NCBI RefSeq assembly: GCF_033958435.1
Contig: NC_134137.1
Location: 255,548,501-255,612,500, forward strand
Direction: 5' to 3'
DNA length: 64,000 nucleotides
Origin: Carettochelys insculpta
Taxonomy: Eukaryota; Chordata; Testudines; Carettochelyidae
Shown: one piece after another, positions 45,575 to 57,178 of the stretch
Position numbering within the stretch: the first letter of the stretch is position 1
Layout: the number at the start of each line of letters is the position of its first letter
Translations under genes and position numbers: made by a program
The notes under the pieces: generated by a model
What the model saw: the letters and a program-made list of their open reading frames with translations, nothing else
Database searches by the model: none
Told to the model about the DNA's origin: nothing

Positions 45575-47219
45575 CTGCAAAAGAAGAAGATAAATTTATG
45601 GTTCAAGGTCACCTCAAATGACTCACTCAATATAGTTGTAAATGGAGTACTCTGGAATCATGATTATACACAATTTATTTTCATCTTTTTTTTATTCAAA
45701 CTGAAATGTCATTTTAGAAAATCCTGTACAAGGATCCATGATTTCTGCCTTTGTACTCTGACTTGTATCCCTTGAATAATTTCTCCCCCATGTAAGTTTT
45801 AGGACCCAGTTTCAGTTCTTTGATCACACAATACTATAGGGTGCCCAAAAGAGCCATACTTATGAGCACAAAAGTCCAAGAGTCAAAATTCTAGACTACA
45901 CTTAACAGTTCATGGAGGTATTTTAGTAGTATGCTGGGATGCTTCCTAGCCCCCAAAATATTACAAACTTCATATCCATTTTCATGGGGACTTCTAAAAA
46001 GTTTGCAAAAAATAAATTAATCTGATCCTAAACAACCTGGTCTATATCGCATTTAGTTAAATTCCATTAGGGCCATAAAATTACATGCAACTAATACCTA
46101 AAGTAGGGAATAAAAACAGTTTGTGTTAAACATTTTTAAACAAGAAACAGTCTAATTTTTGCTCATAACAGCTTATGAATTATTGGTTCACATCCACAAT
46201 TAATATTCAAGTAAGTATTTTAAATACTTACATTTAGAGAGACAGCACATATAGCAAAATTAATTAATTCTCCCCATACTCAAAATCAGGTTGTCATTAA
46301 TTTGATTACTGAGGTAAATTGACTATGAAGGTGAACTGAAAGGCTTAATACACATCCAGACCTCAGCTGAGTGCCCTCTGTACTGCTTTAGACATTACTG
46401 ACGTCAAGAAACACTGAACTTTGATCATAGGGGGTAAATGGAGTACACCCAAATTTTCCATTTTTTAGTTTTTATAATTAATCCTACACATGTATCATCA
46501 TCCTCATCCTGTTTTTGATTTGGGATCTTAAAGTATTTAAAAGGAACTGAAAGCATTTCAGATTACCTTAAGAATTTATATAAGATGCAACTGTGGGCAT
46601 CTATAGGATTAAGTAGAGCACGCTAATACAGAGGAATAAAACAAGAACATTATTAGAAATATGATGATTAGAAGCCAATCTGAAATCCTAAAACACACAC
46701 ATAATGCTGCTCAAAGATTTGTGACATGTACTATCCCTCACCCCACCCCAAAGCCAAAATAATCTTGTATTAAAAAAATAATAGTACTTGTAGACAAGTA
46801 CAGGTTTCAAAGTAATACTGCATGTATTACAGCTGACGGTAAAATATGGAAAGAAATTTGGACTTTAAAAAAATTGGTATACAAACCAGTATGTGATCTT
46901 AACAGAAGTGATCTTTCAGGATTCCACTGTATGTACCTCCTTTACTAGAATTTCTGTACACCAAGCACAAAAAAGTAAAATACACTTGGTAAATACATAC
47001 ATTCCCTGTTTCTCAGTTACTAGAGTTCAGTTCAAGAAGTTAAGCAATTCTGAAAAAAGACTTAAAACCTCAGAACTTGACCCCTTTACACTGGCAGGAT
47101 AGAAGGCCCCTGCACCGGTGCACCATGCATTAGCAATCTTGGCTTCTGGCATCAAAAAGTTAAGTGAGGCTTAAGACTCAATTTCAATAAAAGGAAGAGG
47201 TTTAAAATTAGGAAGTTAC
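45575..47219 (-). other. Intron of the host gene
   Basis: AT-rich, no recognised transposon. A plus-strand frame at 46893-47102 has no domain. Confidence 0.5.
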
Positions 47220-47333
47220 CTGTATATGTTTGGGTCCAGAAGCAAGGCAGTATCTTTTGGTAGTTTTGATAAATGAACTACTTTAGTTTTTAATTGATGT
47301 CGTTCACTTTCATTTACCCACACATCAGGCAGA
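47220..47333 (-). CDS. Internal coding exon of the same unidentified host gene
   Basis: 114 bases between an acceptor (TTATTTATTCATAG) and a donor (CAG|GTAACTT). Read in phase with the exon at 56233-56300 it gives [20 protein letters not shown] followed by [17 protein letters not shown], then a split Arg codon. The translation is balanced and protein-like, has no stop, and both junction phases agree with the neighbouring exons, which is unlikely by chance. No known domain is recognised. The intron to the last exon is 1.65 kb and contains no obvious transposon. Confidence 0.74.
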
Positions 47334-50300
47334 CTATGAATAAATAAAATAAAAATTTTCAAAAAAAGATCAACCCTTTTTCTCACCACAAAGCTATGTG
47401 GTAAACTAGCACTTATGAAGTATTTTGAATGTAATCCTCAAATTTCAAATATTAAAAAGCACCCTCACTAGGGTGATAGAAAGACAGCAGAATTCTCATA
47501 TTTTCCTTACCTGTACATTGCAAAAGAGATGCTAAGAATATGTGCAAGTTACAGTTCCTTAGAAATACTGGATGTAAAAATAAAATAAGGCCTTGCATTT
47601 CGAATTTCAGAATTTTAGCATTTTAAATGTAAAACAAAGAAAAGCACGCTGACTTCTTAGGAAAAAAAGAATATATCTGACATCAAAACTAGAACAATAA
47701 CACTATGTTTGACTTTTCAAGTATTAGGTAATTCAGAATATTAAATGCCTTGAGTTTCACCCTGGATCAATGCACTCGCAAGTTATCTGCTGAGATTTCC
47801 TTAAGCCAAAGCTTACTTGACATAGTCATGAAAATGTGATTTCATGAATCAAAATATTTAAGTAAAATGTACTAATTCTGTTTAGCATATACAGACAGCT
47901 AATGTCAAGAATGTTCAGTATCTAGTATCTCAACTCTTCTTATGTAGAGAGAAAGTAAAACATGGTTATTACACAAATTGAGAGGCAGCCCCAATGCTGC
48001 TGCATATAGTGAGGATTGTGGGTAAAAGCTGGGGATGTGGGGAAGGAATGAGAAGAAGAAATATACTGGCCCAGCTCCTAGTATTCAATGCCCTGAAACA
48101 CAACTAGTCCACATGAAAATTGGCTTTTTCTTTTGCTGCTTATTTTGCCATAAACCAGCTGGATTCTCAAGGCTCTGCTGGAGCTGGGAAGATGAAAGCA
48201 CACTGACAGGTAGACACAAAAGAGGTGCAAGATGTAAGCCTGATGTGAACACCTTAATGAAAAGCTGCTATCTTGGCATCTCTCCTTGCCAACAGCACCT
48301 ATTGACTGTTCTTATGGTCCTAATACATAAGCAAGTAAAGATGACCGTCTCCTCCCTGTGTGTGAGAGGAGAAAACTTTATATGCATAAAAGCTTAATCC
48401 TGAGGGATGAATACAATGTTCTATTCACATTTTCTTTGTAATGAGTAAGCTGCAAACTTCACTGTGCATGACATACTTCTACCCTTAGGCTAGATTACCT
48501 TTTTTCCTTGGGCGGGGGGAGTCCATTTTACACCCAACTCACTGCTATGTGAGAGATTCTGGAGGGTGAAGTCAAACAACTCCAGGCTGACAGAACTCTA
48601 AGCAGCTTTGTGTCCTTGCTGGGAGGTAGCTGCTCCCAGCCTGTTCACCTCAATTCCTGAGAGCTCCCCGGTCTGATCCCAAGACAGTGCTAGGCCCCAC
48701 TCTCAACTCCATTCCTAGCAGTCGCAAATTCTCACCAGGCCTGAGTTACTAATGTAGCGCTCATCCCAGGGAAAGAGAAAGTTGTGAATGCTAAAGGCAT
48801 GGTATATGGAAGATTGCTGCATGACCACATATGCGCACATTTCACAAAGAACATTGACGAAATGTAAAAAATGTCTGTAAAATGTGCTTTATAAATAGGG
48901 ATTATTAACTGTTTCTAAAGAAGCCTGTGGCACAGGAATAAAAAACAAGAAATCAACTAAAGCTGAAAAGGAAACAGAAGCACACAAAGGTTTCTCATAT
49001 AAAAGGTATCTGGAATGTGTAACATAACTTTTCAAAAAGTCCTTTTGTAACTTTCAAATTTGAAACACTTAAGATGGAGAAAATACAGAACTTTTTCAGA
49101 CTCCCAAAATTAATTTTTGTTTTCATTTCCTTTGTTTATTGGAAAGACATGCCATCTGGAACTCTGTTCTGGCTCTTAGGTACACCAGACAGTATAGAAT
49201 TTTTAGAGTTACAACTAATCTATTAGCCCTATTAGCAAATTAGCTATAAAGGTGTACTCCAAGATTATTGCACCAAAACATACAAATTGACTCTTCCCTA
49301 AAAAAGCAGGGAACCATTCATTTCTGTTGAAATAGCAGAAGTATGCACGTTACTCATGATTCTTTTACATGAACAACTTCCACTCTTTACATTTACTTAA
49401 ATATGTGATTGTTTAACATATTCAAGTAACTTTTCTTCTACATGGTAGGATAATTTTTAAAATGTTGTTCATTTACACAAATTGAAAGGCTGAAATTCAG
49501 CTGGACTCAAATTTTCAATGCAGTATTTTACTTTTCATCACATTTCCATTGGTATCAGAACAGTCAGACATGAAAATCTCATATGTATTAAGCAAGTATA
49601 TTCAATACTGTAATAGACATAAGTACATATTATGGTTGCATTTCAGAAAAAATGTGTCTTATAGTACCATAATCTCATAAGTTATAATTATATTGCAATA
49701 TATTACTCTATTTGTAATACATTGAAACTTAATCTTGTCCAATACAATGGCAAGAACAGTATTGACTGGCAGCTAAAATACCTTCCCATTTCTGACTGAA
49801 AATTATTCAATCATCCTACATTACTGCAGGCAGCAGAACTGGTGAAAAAATGCCATGGGTAGTATAACACAAAACCAAGGACTCCAGGAAAGAAAAAAAT
49901 AACTTACCAGTAATCCTTGCTCTCTGAAGACAGTAATTATAATAGATCCACACTGTTGGGTTCATGCTCTTGCACACAATTGGCTGGGACACTAAAAATC
50001 TGAGGTGTTAAAACCACCCTATGAGAACGTGATTTTGCCTACATGCTTTTAAAAATCTCTTATTTAGATTCCACCTTGCTCAGAGTGGTATCTGCATCAA
50101 TCTTAAATTGTCTGACCACAAATATCACTGAGACTAAAGATATTCCCTTGCTCCAAGAGATGATGGTTGAATGAATGAACCCAGAGCTACTAATATGCAA
50201 TTATTTTCTGTAGATGGAAATTAGTTATGATAGTGTCAGGACAAACCTGAAAAATCAATGCCTAACTTCAAATTAAAAGATCTCTACAAAACTAGAGCTT

Positions 50301-50794
50301 TTATGGACAGTACCACAGAGATTTTATTTGAAGACCTATACAGAAGACATGCACATGCCACCTTACTGATGCAGCCATGTATTCTTCTGAATTTTAGCTC
50401 TGAAGTGTTCCAGATCCAGTCACATGCAAGCACATGAATTCAAGAATGTGGGCCTATTATAATTCTACTTACCTTTAGAAGTAGTAACTTCGTAAAAAAA
50501 AGTGTGGAAAACCCATGGATTGCGCAACACTGGCTAAACTACACTCCTAATGGCTTTCCTAATAATATTAGAACAAGGTGGAAATAACAAGATTATTCCA
50601 CTTTTCCATATAACTAGGATTATACTATTTGCATACAAAAGAACATTTTTTTTATTTGAAAGAGTGCTCTCAGCCATATTCAATGGAGTAGAGCATTTCA
50701 GAAAAGTGAACGTATGAAATTTCACACTTACAATTTTCTATCTTAAATCTACTTGGAGGATTAAAACTTTTCATTTGAAATCTGGCAGAAGGAG
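47334..50794 (-). other. Proximal part of the 8.9-kb intron
   Basis: Mostly AT-rich sequence with a moderately GC-richer patch at 48480-48740. At 49903-50010 'taacttaccagtaatcc' and following bases resemble the outer end of a DIRS-type element ('gttactcacc.tagtaac'), possibly a solo terminal fragment. The 120-codon plus frame at 48035-48397 has no domain. Confidence 0.4.
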
Positions 50795-53700
50795 GGGTTA
50801 CCTACCTTGTACAGTAACTGGAGTTTTTCAAGATGTGCATTCATCAGGATGTGTGCATGACTGCACTCTGGAACCTTTCACGAGGACTGGCCACAAGTCA
50901 TGCATGCTTGTGCTCTAGATACCCTCATGCCCCAGTACAAAACCACATAAGAAGGGGTTGAATCTTCTGCCATTCTAGATCCTCGTCAACCACAGAAGTC
51001 TAACAAGACACTCCAAAGGCAGAAGTGAAAAAGGGCAGGTAGCAGAATACCCACAGGTACTGACCATTCAAAAAGCTCCAATTACTGTACACGATAACTA
51101 ACCTCTCCTTTACAAGTGTCCTTACAAGTGCTCCAAATCAAAGACTCCTGAACAGTATATCCATTATCCAAAATGTAGAACAGCTTCATCTTTGGAAGCA
51201 GTCACAAGAGTGCAGTGCAAGAATGTGCGCATCAAAGAGCAGGGGATTCCTTCACAGATGTCTGCAATACATGTATTTTTCAGCACAGGAACTGGTGGAG
51301 TGAATAACTACGCTTGGAAGGGGGCAAAACCCCCTTAAAGGGGGCTTTCAGATGGATCCTGCAGTTCATCTGGACAGTCAGAGGCAAAAATCACCTGTCT
51401 TTTCACGAGTTCTGCAATAGAGATAAAATAATGTGGGTGAAGTCCTAAAGAGCTTCATGTTATCTAGGTAAAAAGTAAGATCTCTTCTTACATCCAGTAT
51501 ATGATGGCTCATTCCTTCTCTTACAGAGTTAAGGCTGGGATACAACAGTAGGTGATCTTCTTGACTGATGTAGAATTTCATATGAGAGACACAACGGTGT
51601 GGATTAGAGGCGCCCTATTCTGACAGAAAACAATGTTGGGTGGGTCAGTTATCAAGGCCCCAACTTTTCCTGCCTTCCTGACCAAGCTGAGAGGTATGAG
51701 GAAAGAGGTTTTAAACAGAATGATGGAAGAGTGGAAATATTTTGCCACAGGTTAAAAGGGGAATTTCTTTGGTACACTATGGACTAAATTGCGTTCCTGT
51801 GGTGGACTTACTTCTTTAATTAGAGGGAAAACATTAAAGAGGTCTTTGAGAAATCTGATCCTGGTTGGGTACAGGAAGAATGAAAACCCCTCTGAGGAGG
51901 GAAGGAAGGCTGTTAGGGAACTTTAGTAAACTTTAACTGATCTCAGGTATGCTGTGATTCTTAAAGTAAATTGAGAGTATGTCTCAGACAACTCAAGAGG
52001 AAGTACAGAACACTCTGGAAATATATCCTCTCTTAAGTGGGATTTTTTGCTGTTTGGATGAAAGTAGTATTGGCATGTGCAATTGATTATCCTGAGCTTT
52101 AATACGCTCATATGGAGGACTGGCTGGAAGGGTTCAGTTGCCCACAGGGGTGAGATTTTGAAAGTATACACTGTATCCTCTCAGAGAGAAGTCTAATGAT
52201 GATCCTTGTGGGAGTAACCTGTAAGAATGAAACTTCAACGAATGCATTCTCTGTGGATCCTTTCCGTATTTTGAGGACCACTGCAGTAGAGAATTATCCC
52301 TTTAAAAAAACAAAAAAAATCTAAACTTCCACGTGCATGTAGGATGGTTTACTCACTGTTTCTGTGGGCTGGTAGCATACTGAGTGACATCGGACATCTC
52401 TTACCTATTGTACTTTCTCTCTGTGATAGGTGTAGAGATACCCAGTGATTGTAGCTTATCTGAAAGTCCTTAAAGTGAAGGGATCAATCCGCAGCCTCAA
52501 AGTGCAGTGCTGCAGAAGAGTAGTTTTTTCATCCCAGAAAGTCCCATCTTTTTCCTTTACCAGATGGCACAAAATGGAATTGATGTTGTCAGTCCCATTC
52601 ACTGACTGCCTCCCTGATCAGAAAACTGGTTGGGGGGGGTGGGGGGAGAAAAAAAGAAAAAAAAAAATGTCCAACCCTTTGGGTGGGATGTACTACTATT
52701 CATCTGCTCTTTTATGTTTTGGCAGTATAGTTGCTGCACTTTCCCATACAAAATGTGCAGGGGTCAGCAGAACATTGATGGGCTAGGTAATTTTGTCTTG
52801 AGGATATGGAGAGATGTCCAACAAGAAGTGCTGGGGCTCCTGTATCTTCAGCTGGATATGTAGGTCTTCATACACTTTATAAAGTCCCAAAAAGCCTTAA
52901 AATAGTCAGTATAAGATGGTGTGGGAGACATGACAGCCTCATCCAGAGAGGAGGAAGGTTTGTAGAAAGGTCATCTTTTTCCTTTTCTACAGGTGGCTCT
53001 TGATCCCTTAATAAGATCTTTCCATGTGGAAGGATTCAAGGGTGGTGGCTGTTGGTCTTGACATGCCTTTTTCCAAGGTAACACCCTGTAGCACTGGTCA
53101 CCCTAAGGCGGACAAGTCCCAATGAGCTTACTGTAATAAGGGGAAGGAAGAAGGGAAAGGAACAGGTCCTACCACGGTCCTTGCCAGAGTTGGGTATATT
53201 CCCTATGGAAATTTTTAAGGCGGCGGACCCAGAATGAAGTTAGTGTAAAAGGGGAACCCTGAACGGAAACTTCTGAAACTGATAAGGAGTCATCTCCCGT
53301 GCCAGCTGATGGAGCAAACAGTATCAGTTCTGAGTGGGGAGTCAGTACAGGAGCCTGAAATGGGAGCTTTAATCGCATCAGTACTGGACCCTGTTATTAT
53401 TAAAATACCAGATGGTATAGTTGATACCACTGGAAATGCCTCTGTTTATCTTCAAAGAGCTTATGAGAGATTGAAGGCAGTGATGGTACCAGAGGGCAAG
53501 ACAAAATTGAACATGGTAATGGAGGCTAAAAAGGGTCAGCAAGTGAGATAGTATCACTGAGGAGCATCTCGCACTACCCCTCAGCAAGAATGGTTCAGGA
53601 TCCTCAAGAATCCAAAGGTCCTCATGGGTCAAAAGACTAGACAGTACCACAGTATCGGGATAGGAACATCAGAAGTACTATAGAAATAGTACCCCAGTAC

Positions 53701-54060
53701 AACTGGTGCTTCCCACATGTCTGGCTGCTGGAGTCACAGAGTACTGTGTCAACGCAGGTATCGATGGAGGTAGTTTAACAGATGGTTTCTCAATACATGG
53801 CATAGTAGTCTTAAGCCTGTCCTGTGATCTTGATACTAGAGGGGACAGGAGCCTCAATGGTTCCCATAACTAGACAAAAGGTTCCCCGAGACCCAGAATG
53901 ATGGTACTTTTTCCCCTCTCGTTTCTCCCATTGTAGGAAAAGAAAACTTCTCTTCAGTGATTTTAATGGTCCTGCAGGGTCTTTGCTCCCTGCTAAAGAA
54001 GGTCACTAGAGCTCTCTGAACCTCTGAGTGATAGGGTGACACTCAGATCCCCTGGATTTC
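50795..54060 (-). mobile_element. Decayed DIRS retrotransposon relic
   Basis: The left end (3' end of the element) starts 'ggttacctaccttgtacagt' and is answered about 270 bases inward by its inverse ('actgtacacgataactaacc', about 51088-51107), the terminus plus internal complementary region layout of DIRS elements. At 51581-51378 the minus strand encodes 'ILDVRRDLTFYLDNMKLFRT', matching 'LLDVRRALAFYVDRTKSFRK' of the intact-structure DIRS at 57 kb, part of the tyrosine recombinase. A 'gtacc'-rich stretch at 53640-53870 looks like Gag remains. Most of the reverse transcriptase is missing. The right edge is approximate. Confidence 0.72.
51378..51581 (-). pseudogene. DIRS tyrosine recombinase fragment
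   Basis: A 67-codon frame whose middle (HHILDVRRDLTFYLDNMKLF) aligns with the region between the catalytic boxes of the recombinase in the element at 57-58.5 kb. No catalytic Arg or Tyr box is retained in this frame. Confidence 0.75.
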
Positions 54061-55822
54061 AGTGAGCACTCCACTGACAGGTGTTTGTCTGCCATTTCCT
54101 AGTTTATTAGATCTGCTCTTAAATCCAGAGAAGATCTTAAACTAGGAGATGTCACAGGCCTCAAGTCAGTGGAGGAGCTTCAACTGTCTATCTGCGAAAG
54201 ATCCATGGCAGGTCTGGCACACTTTAAAGCCCAGGGTCCTCCATATCATCCCCCGCTCCTTCCCCCAAGCAGTGCACACAGCCTATTTCCATGGCTGTGT
54301 GGAGAACCAGCCCCAACTGGAGCACTTGCATCACTAGCATTCTGATCTGCAGACTCCTTCCACCTGTGCCTGCCCCCAACTGGGCCAGCAACCTGAGAGA
54401 GCCCAACAGCCTCTTCTCCTGTTCAGTGCCTCCAACCAGATGAGGCCAGCACCTACCAGAGACCTGCACAAAACTGGCACAGGGAAGCCTTTCTACCCTC
54501 CAGCTAAGTTTTGGAGCAACAACAGGAGGGAAGGATTTCCAGCCTGTTTATGCTCTAACCCTGAGCCTGCAGGCTGCACATCAGCACTCTAGGCATGGGG
54601 CTTAGAACGCTCTTCACGCACTCCTTCCCCAAGGAACTCCCTTCTGCTCAGCCACCCCTCTGGTCAGTTGACTAAATCCCCTGGCCCTGATGCACAATGC
54701 ATCCTCATGGTTTAACGCTTGCCTACTTGCAATGCACAAAAAAAAACAGTGAACAAGTGTGTGGTTGGGGGCGGGGGGGAGAGGGAACCCTAATGGTACA
54801 GAGCTAAAAAAAATTCAGCTATTCAGTATTTTATTATAATGGTGCTCAGTCAACGTAGTGTTAATTTGAATGTCTGTACTGCAGAATTCTGATTGGTTGC
54901 CACTGAAATCTCTGGAACCCAAGTAATATTACCAGATGTCCCGTGTTCAGCACAGGGAAATATGGTCACCCAAAGCAGGTCCATTCTTTCTGGTGAGACC
55001 TCATAAAAGAGCCAGAGGATCTCTAAGGCACAGTTGTAGACCTGTGAACACCGCTGATGAAGCATTTCCACTCTAGGGGGCACAGGAGCACATACCCTGA
55101 CACAGAGCACCCATAAGGACACTGCTTGAAGAAGAACAACAAAAATCAAATGAAAATACAACCAAACATGCTGAGAAAGATTTAAAGCTTGAAATACAGT
55201 GCATAAGTTTGCTCTTACGGTATTCCTACATAGAAAAGGAAAACCAACTACAGATCCACCCCAGCCAACTCAGATCTCAGGATTCACGCTTTGGGGCTGT
55301 ACAGACTTCCAAGCTAGAGGATTGTACAGACTTCCTGCGGGATCATAGGGTCCCAGTCCAAGCATGGAAGCCTACATAACAATGAAACAGCTTGGAAGCA
55401 GCTCATGTCAGCTGGCATGGATCAGTCATGGATTTTATTTAGCATGCCTCAGTTACACCAGAGAATCCAGAATGACAATATTAAACAATTTACAGCTGAG
55501 GTGACAAAAAGGAATATTCCTATGATAAATTTCTTATGAAACTGCAGCATCTGCTTTATGTATCTTGTAGTCCTGCTGGGTATTTACCAATTACATTACT
55601 GTCAGGTGTCCCCTTCATGTAGTTTGCTATTTCATTTTCCCTGCCACCTGACATATTGAGAATCAGATAAGCCATAGTGACAGAACAATCATCACTACAT
55701 GTATTTTCAGCAAAAGCATCTGTAATTCTACATTGCAATGATAAATGGTACTGATTAATATTTACTCTGGCTTAACACAGCAAGTATACCTGCTTATGCA
55801 AAAACATACTATTCTTAAAAAG
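54061..55822. other. Intronic sequence, no recognised gene
   Basis: A C-rich patch at 54230-54680 leaves frames open on both strands with no domain. At 54933-54985 'attaccagatgtcccgtgtt' and following bases look like a common interspersed fragment that I cannot name. The 103-codon minus frame at 54850-55161 is not recognised. Confidence 0.4.
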
Positions 55823-55986
55823 TAACAGAGGAAGCCATGCTAATCTATACACTATCAAAACAAAAAGGAGTCAAGTAGCACTTTAAAGACTAGCAAAATA
55901 GTTTGAAGTGGGCCTGTCCCACGAAAGCTCACCTAATAAACCATTTTGCTAGTCTTTAAGTGCTACTTGACTGCTTTTTGTTTTGA
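55823..55986. mobile_element. Small Penelope-like palindromic insert
   Basis: A 164-bp insert flanked by a perfect 13-bp duplication 'tattcttaaaaag' (55810-55822, 55987-55999). The left arm (beginning 'taacagaggaagccatgcta') is the inverse outer end of the family at 22773. The right arm runs 'gaagtgggcctgtcccacga', 'aagctcacctaataaacc' to 'ctgctttttgttttga'. The junction near 55911 deleted the centre, so only the stem and GAAAGCTC part of one hammerhead-like core remains. Confidence 0.84.
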
Positions 55987-56232
55987 TATTCTTAAAAAGG
56001 TATTTATATAAATAATGGATCATCTCAGTGACTTGGCAAACAAAAAAAACCAACTAGAGAAGAGAAAAAAGTTGAATGTTTGATGCAAAACTGTTTATAT
56101 TACTCAAAAAAGCACAATATTTTACCCAGAAAATGCACTGGTAAAAATTCAAAGAGTAATAAAGAACACCATATTTAACTACTGTAAACTCTTTCACACT
56201 CAAATGGTATAATTAGCAATGTATATACTCAC

Positions 56233-56300
56233 ATGTCTTCTGGCGTCCAGTGAAGTAAGAGTTTTACTTTTCCAGAGTCCTCTTTTCTTTTTGCTATAAC
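56233..56300 (-). CDS. Internal coding exon of the same unidentified host gene
   Basis: 68 bases between an acceptor (T-rich tract then AATGTCAG) and a strong donor (CAT|GTGAGTAT). It encodes VIAKRKEDSGKVKLLLHWTP then ED and two bases of an Ile codon completed by the next exon. Together the three exons give a 70-residue C-terminal tail, rich in charged residues, that I cannot assign to a family. The downstream intron is 8.9 kb and holds the decayed DIRS element and a PLE palindrome; the upstream intron contains the 6-kb DIRS element. Earlier exons must lie beyond 64000 or were missed. Confidence 0.72.
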
Positions 56301-56775
56301 CTGACATTAAGAGTTGAAAAAAAATTAAAAATCACATTTGCAAAATATTTGCTCACATTTACATTCTCACGCCATGTTGTATGTCAAGTCAAAGACCTAC
56401 TTTAGAAATAAAAGTAGTCTAATTAGAGATAGTGAAAATTATATACCCAAGAAATTTGTGTGTAGAACTACTCAAATTGTTCTTAATAAAGTTGTAACCC
56501 TTTTATTTAAATTTCTCTTAGTACTTCCTGTTTGACATATCCAATAATCACTGAATGACAATTCAGACATTTTGAAACTGACTCACTTTTTATAAAGAAA
56601 ATATTTGGGGGAAAAAAAACAACGCACACACAAGATTTTGCCAACTGTTATTTCAAAACTCATAACTGAAGATCTCAAATCTTATTTATAGTTACAAACA
56701 TACGTGATACTTTATGAAATACCTAGAAAGGCAAAATTAATGCCTTGGTTTATAGTACATTAGATTGCAGAAAGA

Positions 56776-57000
56776 GAAGTTACTCACCATAGTAACGGTG
56801 GTTCTTCGAGATGTGTCCCCGTGGGTGCTCCACAATAGGTGTCGGGCTCGCCCTGGCGCCGCAGATCGGAAACTTTCCAACAGTTTCTCCCGCACCGCAC
56901 ATACGCTGGCGTGCGCCGCTCCCTTGGGCGTCCCTGGCCACGTGCGCGATCTGGTCCCCGCCAGTTCCTTGACCAACCGCCTCGGATGCTGCTGAAAAAC
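56776..57000. repeat. DIRS left terminal repeat (3' end of element)
   Basis: Starts 'gttactcaccatagtaacgg', then 'ttcgagatgtgtccccgtgg', then the GC-rich body inverted relative to 62586-62779. The high GC content gives long artefactual frames on both strands. Confidence 0.88.
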
Positions 57001-57038
57001 ACTAAACGGAGATCTGAAGCGGGGAGGATGGGCGGGTG

Positions 57039-57137
57039 GTGGAGCACCCACAGGGACACATCTCGAAGAACCACTGTTACTACGGTGAGTAACTTCTTTC
57101 TTCTACCAGTGTCCCCGTGGGTGCTCCACAATAGGTG
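57039..57137. repeat. DIRS internal complementary region
   Basis: Bases 57039-57096 are the inverse of the left outer end (56779-56836). Bases 57099-57137 match the inverse of the right outer end (62742-62779). The two element ends are thus represented joined together, the known template for making circular DIRS DNA. Confidence 0.9.
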
Positions 57138-57178
57138 ACTACCCAGCAGTAACCCAAGTAAGGAGGTGGGTAATCAGT

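Noticed and set aside
47495..47590. Possible microexon with donor 'ACAG|GTAAGG'
   Set aside because: A plausible donor and several AG acceptors exist, but the exons at 56233 and 47220 join in phase without it, so it is not needed.
50455..50500. Possible extra host exon ending in a donor at about 50470
   Set aside because: The minus-strand donor 'AAAG|GTAAGT' is good, but no acceptor gives an exon in phase, and the neighbouring exons already join in frame without it.
56737..57138. Overlapping frames of 76-115 codons on both strands
   Set aside because: They lie in the GC-rich DIRS terminal repeat and internal complementary region; the palindromic layout gives mirror-image frames.
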